This document shows, piece by piece, positions 7,432-9,811 of a stretch of 9,811 nucleotides of DNA. The position numbers and the translations under genes are program-made. The notes under the pieces were generated by a model. The model worked only from the letters and a program-made list of their open reading frames with translations. It searched no databases and was not told the DNA's origin. This DNA comes from Flavobacterium sp. (GTDB lineage Bacteria; Bacteroidota; Bacteroidia; Flavobacteriales; Flavobacteriaceae), in NCBI GenBank assembly GCA_012032075.1, contig JAAURU010000099.1:1-9811 (forward strand). The letters are read 5' to 3'. Every line of letters starts with the position of its first letter. Positions within the stretch are counted from its first letter, which is position 1.

Positions 7432-7689
7432 GAAAAAATCGGTCTCATTTTGAAGATATAACCATAATAAACGATGTCTTTCTAGAGATAGAGTACTTGG
7501 AGAAAGTACATTATTCCTTTGGTTTCCATAACCATAAGGTAAGAACATTTTAAAACTTTTACCATCAATAGGATCAGTGAATTTGTTTCCTTTTAATAGA
7601 AATGCAAGTATAGGTCTTACTACAATACTTAAACGAATTAGTATTGGTCTTGGAATTGTATTTAAGATGAATTTAAAAAGTTTTTTCAT
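7405..7689 (-). pseudogene. SAM-dependent methyltransferase, N-terminal fragment
   Basis: This is the first piece of a class I SAM-dependent methyltransferase gene that spans 6858-7689 and would encode about 277 residues if two missing bases were restored. Its N-terminus has a basic, hydrophobic stretch (residues 1-34), then DGKSFKMFLPYGYGNQRNN and LSLERHRLLWLYLQNETDFF, a block seen in flavobacterial homologues. After this the frame runs into out-of-frame NLNLIQIL and a stop. The break can be explained by six A at 7433-7438 (+ strand) in place of seven, or by the length of the palindromic insertion next to it. The ATG overlaps the stop of the upstream gene in an ATGA arrangement, which implies translational coupling. 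The substrate is unknown. Confidence 0.78.
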
Positions 7690-8192
7690 TTCATTAAACT
7701 TATAGCGAATATGATTCCAAATAGAAGAGAAAATGCGACTATAATGCCTATATATAATCCAAAGAAAAGCAATAGATATTTAATTCCAGAAGCAATACTT
7801 TGCTTTAAATTTTGATTGTATAAATCTTTAAAAGCGTAAAGTGTAAAAAGTATGAATAAAAACAATAAAAGTAAAGAATAAATGCCAAAACTCATTCCTA
7901 ACATATTTACTAAAATAACTTGTAATACTAATGATATAAACCCTAAGTTTGTTTGTAAGTAACTATTAAACACCAAATGTTCGAAGAAATTATGACCTCT
8001 TTTGTTAAATATAATGCAACTAGTCAGCGCATATATTGGAATTAACATTAATACAAAAAAGTTGTAATAACTCATTAATGATTCCACATAGCTTTTCATA
8101 AAACCATTTATGTCAAATTGAGGAGCTTTACCTGAAGTGTTTATTGAATTATATCCTTTCGTAAAGCTTTCAGAATAATCAATTATTTCCAT
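7686..8192 (-). CDS. DUF3667-type membrane protein, C-terminal part of a frameshifted gene
   Basis: This 168-residue frame holds four hydrophobic segments: about residues 42-63 (YNFFVLMLIPIYALTSCIIF), 75-98, 101-121 (GIYSLLLLFLFILFTLYAF) and 139-165. It is the membrane part of a protein whose zinc-ribbon head is encoded just upstream in another frame. The native sequence continues upstream of this ATG with SYIILYATIAVFFYKFFP, another membrane segment, so ATG 8192 is an internal methionine. Joined to the upstream piece the protein would have 265 residues. Its stop overlaps the methyltransferase start by four bases. The function of the family is unknown to me. Confidence 0.75.
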   Translation of the reverse strand: MEIIDYSESFTKGYNSINTSGKAPQFDINGFMKSYVESLMSYYNFFVLMLIPIYALTSCIIFNKRGHNFFEHLVFNSYLQTNLGFISLVLQVILVNMLGMSFGIYSLLLLFLFILFTLYAFKDLYNQNLKQSIASGIKYLLLFFGLYIGIIVAFSLLFGIIFAISLMK

Positions 8193-8218
8193 TGGGAAAA
8201 ATTTATAGAAAAAAACCG

Positions 8219-8482
8219 CTATAGTTGCATATAAAATAATATACGAAAAGGGTTGAAAATATTTTTTCTAGCACCAGAAATATAAGCTTCTAATACATCT
8301 TTAGGTTTACTAAATAGGTCAAAAAAAGTTCTCCAAAAGTTGTTGTCCCAACTAAAAAATGGACCAATAAATTCTTCCCAAGTTCCTTTTAAAGATAGTC
8401 TATCGTCAACAATTTTTGACCCACAATTTGAACAAAAATTACTGTTGCTAGATAACACTATGTTGCAAGATTTACAGTTCAT
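8219..8482 (-). CDS. DUF3667-type protein, N-terminal zinc-ribbon part of a frameshifted gene
   Basis: The N-terminus is a four-cysteine zinc ribbon (C3, C6, C17, C20 in MNCKSC...NFCSNCGSK), followed by a conserved-looking segment with FFDLFSKPKDVLEAYISGARKN. The arrangement of ribbon, KP..V..YI.G.R linker and several membrane segments is that of DUF3667 proteins of Bacteroidota. The frame leaves homology after FNPF: the last residues RILFYMQL are out of frame. Five A in place of the four at 8246-8249 (+ strand) would restore FNPFSYIILYATIAVFF and join it to the downstream frame. It starts three bases after the map stop codon, so it is co-transcribed with map. Confidence 0.75.
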   Translation of the reverse strand: MNCKSCNIVLSSNSNFCSNCGSKIVDDRLSLKGTWEEFIGPFFSWDNNFWRTFFDLFSKPKDVLEAYISGARKNIFNPFRILFYMQL

Positions 8483-8485
8483 AGA

Positions 8486-9304
8486 TTATTGTATTAAAGT
8501 TACTTGTCTGAAACCTTCTTCTTCATTACTTACAATTCCTAGTGCTTCATATATGTAAGCAAAAGTGGAAAGCAATTCTGGTTTCCCATCTACAATAGCA
8601 ACATCATGTTCAAAATGAGCGGAAGGTTTTTTATCGGCAGTTGTAATTGTCCAACCATCTTTATGTTGAATAATATTTTTGGTTCCCATATTAATCATAG
8701 GTTCTATAGCTAGAACCATTCCGTTGACTAATTTTTTACCTCTTCCACGTTTGCCATAATTAGGAACTTCTGGATCTTCATGCATTTTTCTTCCTAAACC
8801 GTGTCCACACAATTCACGAACAACTCCATACCCTTCTTTTTCGCAATATTGCTGGATAGCATAGCCAATGTCTTCTACGCGATTCCCAACTTTCGTTGCG
8901 CGAACTCCTTCGTATAGTGATTCTTTGGTAATTTGTAATAATTTTTTTGTAGCTGCATCAACTTCACCAACTTCAAAAGTATAAGCATGATCTCCATAAA
9001 AACCATTTTTCAATGCTCCACAATCAACAGAAATTATATCTCCTTCAACTAAAGGTTTGTCATTTGGAATACCATGAACAACTTCTGTATTTGGACTCAT
9101 GCAAAGTGTATTTGGAAAACCATACATTCCTAAAAATGCAGGTTCAGCTCCATGGTCTCTTATGAATTCTTCCGCTAATTTATCTAAATATAGAGTAGTA
9201 ACACCAGGTTTAATTTCTTTGGCAATCAATCCTAAAGTTTTAGAAACAATTAAAGCACTTTCACGCATTAATTCAATTTCTTCTTTGTTTTTTATAACAA
9301 TCAT
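8486..9304 (-). CDS. map: Methionine aminopeptidase, type I
   Basis: This enzyme removes the N-terminal methionine from new proteins as they leave the ribosome. The 272-residue protein has the pita-bread fold signatures and all metal and catalytic residues: H77 in EVVHGIPND, D94 in ISVDCGA, D105 in FYGDHAYTF, H168 in CGHGLGRKMHEDP, H175 in the same block, E201 in AIEPMIN and E232 in HFEHDVAI. Its length is normal for a type I enzyme without N-terminal extension. ATG 9304 lies about 13 bases after the predicted transcription start. It is the first and only intact gene of the minus-strand operon, followed after three bases by the DUF3667 gene. Confidence 0.96.
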   Translation of the reverse strand: MIVIKNKEEIELMRESALIVSKTLGLIAKEIKPGVTTLYLDKLAEEFIRDHGAEPAFLGMYGFPNTLCMSPNTEVVHGIPNDKPLVEGDIISVDCGALKNGFYGDHAYTFEVGEVDAATKKLLQITKESLYEGVRATKVGNRVEDIGYAIQQYCEKEGYGVVRELCGHGLGRKMHEDPEVPNYGKRGRGKKLVNGMVLAIEPMINMGTKNIIQHKDGWTITTADKKPSAHFEHDVAIVDGKPELLSTFAYIYEALGIVSNEEEGFRQVTLIQ

Positions 9305-9323
9305 ACTAATTCAATCTAAGAAG

Positions 9324-9353
9324 CAAAAATACAATTTTAAAAATCAATTTCAA
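9324..9353 (-). promoter_or_regulatory. Promoter of the map operon
   Basis: On the minus strand TTG (9353-9351), a 19-base spacer and TATTTTTG (9331-9324) match the Bacteroidota consensus (TTTG, about 19 bases, TAnnTTTG); the -7 box is exact. Transcription would start near 9317, giving a leader of about 13 bases. The -33 box falls inside the hexamer array. Confidence 0.55.
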
Positions 9354-9410
9354 TGTCAAAAATCAATTTCAATTTCAACTTCAATCCCAAATTCAATATT
9401 AATATCAAAA
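9344..9410 (+). repeat. Imperfect hexamer tandem array (TCAATT-like)
   Basis: Eleven consecutive units can be read, ten of six bases and one of seven: TCAATT, TCAATG, TCAAAAA, TCAATT, TCAATT, TCAACT, TCAATC, CCAAAT, TCAATA, TTAATA, TCAAAA. One stray A sits between the third and fourth. No gene covers it. It runs up to the map promoter and includes its -33 region. Confidence 0.7.
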
Positions 9411-9428
9411 ATCTAAAATTCAGTTCCT

Positions 9429-9498
9429 CGTATTTCGTACTTCCCACTTCGTACTTCTAACTTCGTACCTCTAACTTCGTACCTCTAACTTCGTACTT
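9429..9498 (+). repeat. Heptamer/14-mer tandem array (CTAACTT-CGTACYT)
   Basis: Five 14-base units lie head to tail at 9429, 9443, 9457, 9471 and 9485, two of them identical (CTAACTTCGTACCT). Each is made of two heptamers, giving ten heptamers in which CGTACTT/CGTACCT alternates with CTAACTT-type units. The array lies between the divergent map and CoA-hydrolase promoters and is not coding. Confidence 0.85.
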
Positions 9499-9538
9499 AA
9501 AAATGAGAAATATCATGTTTTAACTAAACACAGAAAAC

Positions 9539-9546
9539 TATCTTTG
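9539..9546 (+). promoter_or_regulatory. Promoter -7 box of the decayed CoA-hydrolase gene
   Basis: TATCTTTG is an exact TAnnTTTG match, nine bases before ATG 9556 and 15 before ATG 9562. No good TTTG -33 box is seen upstream (only TGTTTTAA near 9516-9523). The box is intact although the gene behind it is not. Confidence 0.5.
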
Positions 9547-9555
9547 TATAAATTT

Positions 9556-9811
9556 ATGGGTATGTCTAAATATGTCACTGAAGCCGAAGCTGTAAAAGTA
9601 GTAAAATAAGGAGATAGAGTATATGTTTAAGTAGCTGCTGCAACTCCTACGGTTCTAACGAATGCCCTTACTGAATGAGCATCTGAATTAAAAAATGTAG
9701 AAGTTTGTCATCTTCATACAGAAGGAGAAGCTCCTTATGCAAATCCAGAATTAGCAACTAAGTTTTTCATGTAAATTCCTTTTTCATTGGTTAAAAATGT
9801 AAGACACACAT
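9556..9811 (+). pseudogene. Acetyl-CoA hydrolase/transferase family, decayed and cut by the window end
   Basis: The translation follows the N-terminus of this CoA-transferase family: MSKYVTEAEAVKVVK (from ATG 9562), GDRVYV, AAATPTVLTNAL, then NVEVCHLHTEGEAPYANPEL. Members move CoA between acetate and other acids or hydrolyse acetyl-CoA. The frame is broken by TAA at 9607, TAA at 9628 and TGA at 9676. After the run of five T at 9763-9767 the homology shifts frame (HVNSFFIG in the +2 register) and shifts back near 9794, before NVRHT. The stop at 9628 stands where a glutamine codon (CAA) is expected, and the one at 9676 could come from CGA, both C-to-T changes. No active enzyme can come from this as written. 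Only the first 85 or so codons are in view. Confidence 0.8.

Noticed and set aside
1427..8482. Programmed ribosomal frameshifting or transcript slippage to rescue the broken genes
   Set aside because: No site has an in-phase X XXY YYZ heptamer with a downstream structure, and the runs (4-6 bases) are short for efficient slippage; five sites in unrelated genes make regulation unlikely.
3922..9304. The minus operon (map, DUF3667, methyltransferase, SNF2) as a defence or other novel system, given the SNF2-methyltransferase pairing
   Set aside because: The methyltransferase has no DNA-methylase NPPY/DPPY motif, map is housekeeping, and no nuclease or other defence partner is present; the genes look like ordinary chromosomal neighbours.
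8340..9416. Plus-strand open frames at 8340-8558 and 9099-9416
   Set aside because: The first is antisense to the DUF3667 and map genes. The second is antisense to map and then runs into the hexamer array (SISIS-like residues), with no family resemblance.
9607..9774. Stop-codon recoding in the CoA-hydrolase gene
   Set aside because: Both TAA and TGA occur in frame there, while TAA or TGA ends other genes in the window normally, and frame shifts follow; decay or error is simpler.

Overview
The window is AT-rich DNA from a member of the Bacteroidota, most likely Flavobacteriaceae. The evidence is a C-terminal type IX secretion (T9SS) sorting domain, Bacteroidetes-type promoters (TAnnTTTG at -7), near absence of Shine-Dalgarno sequences, a DUF3667-type membrane protein, and a GC-richer intergenic stem-loop of a kind I associate with flavobacterial genomes.

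Layout. On the + strand, positions 1-208 hold non-coding DNA with that stem-loop. Next come aroC (chorismate synthase, intact) and a secreted T9SS-cargo protein whose signal peptide is out of frame by one base, followed by a strong two-way terminator. An IS256-family insertion sequence (about 2547-3913) with an intact transposase then separates that terminator from the end of the next gene. From 9304 down to 3922 runs a tightly packed minus-strand operon: map (methionine aminopeptidase, intact), a zinc-ribbon/DUF3667 membrane protein, a class I SAM-dependent methyltransferase, and a large SNF2-family helicase. The last three are each broken by one or two single-base frameshifts. Upstream of map lie two back-to-back tandem arrays (hexamers, then heptamers). 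They are followed by a decayed acetyl-CoA hydrolase/transferase gene on the + strand, which has stop codons in frame and runs off the window end.

How the genes relate. aroC and map are housekeeping genes. The minus operon looks like ordinary chromosomal content (translation maturation, a membrane protein of unknown role, a methyltransferase, an SNF2 ATPase) and I see no sign that it is one functional system. The main story is gene breakage. Five single-base losses sit at A/T runs in four genes, a small palindromic element appears to have inserted inside the methyltransferase, and a fifth gene carries several premature stops. Either this is a lineage losing dispensable genes (the two clearly essential genes are intact) or the assembly has homopolymer errors; the substitution-type stops in the last gene favour at least some real decay.

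I found no tRNA, rRNA, CRISPR array, defence island or clearly undescribed multi-gene system.
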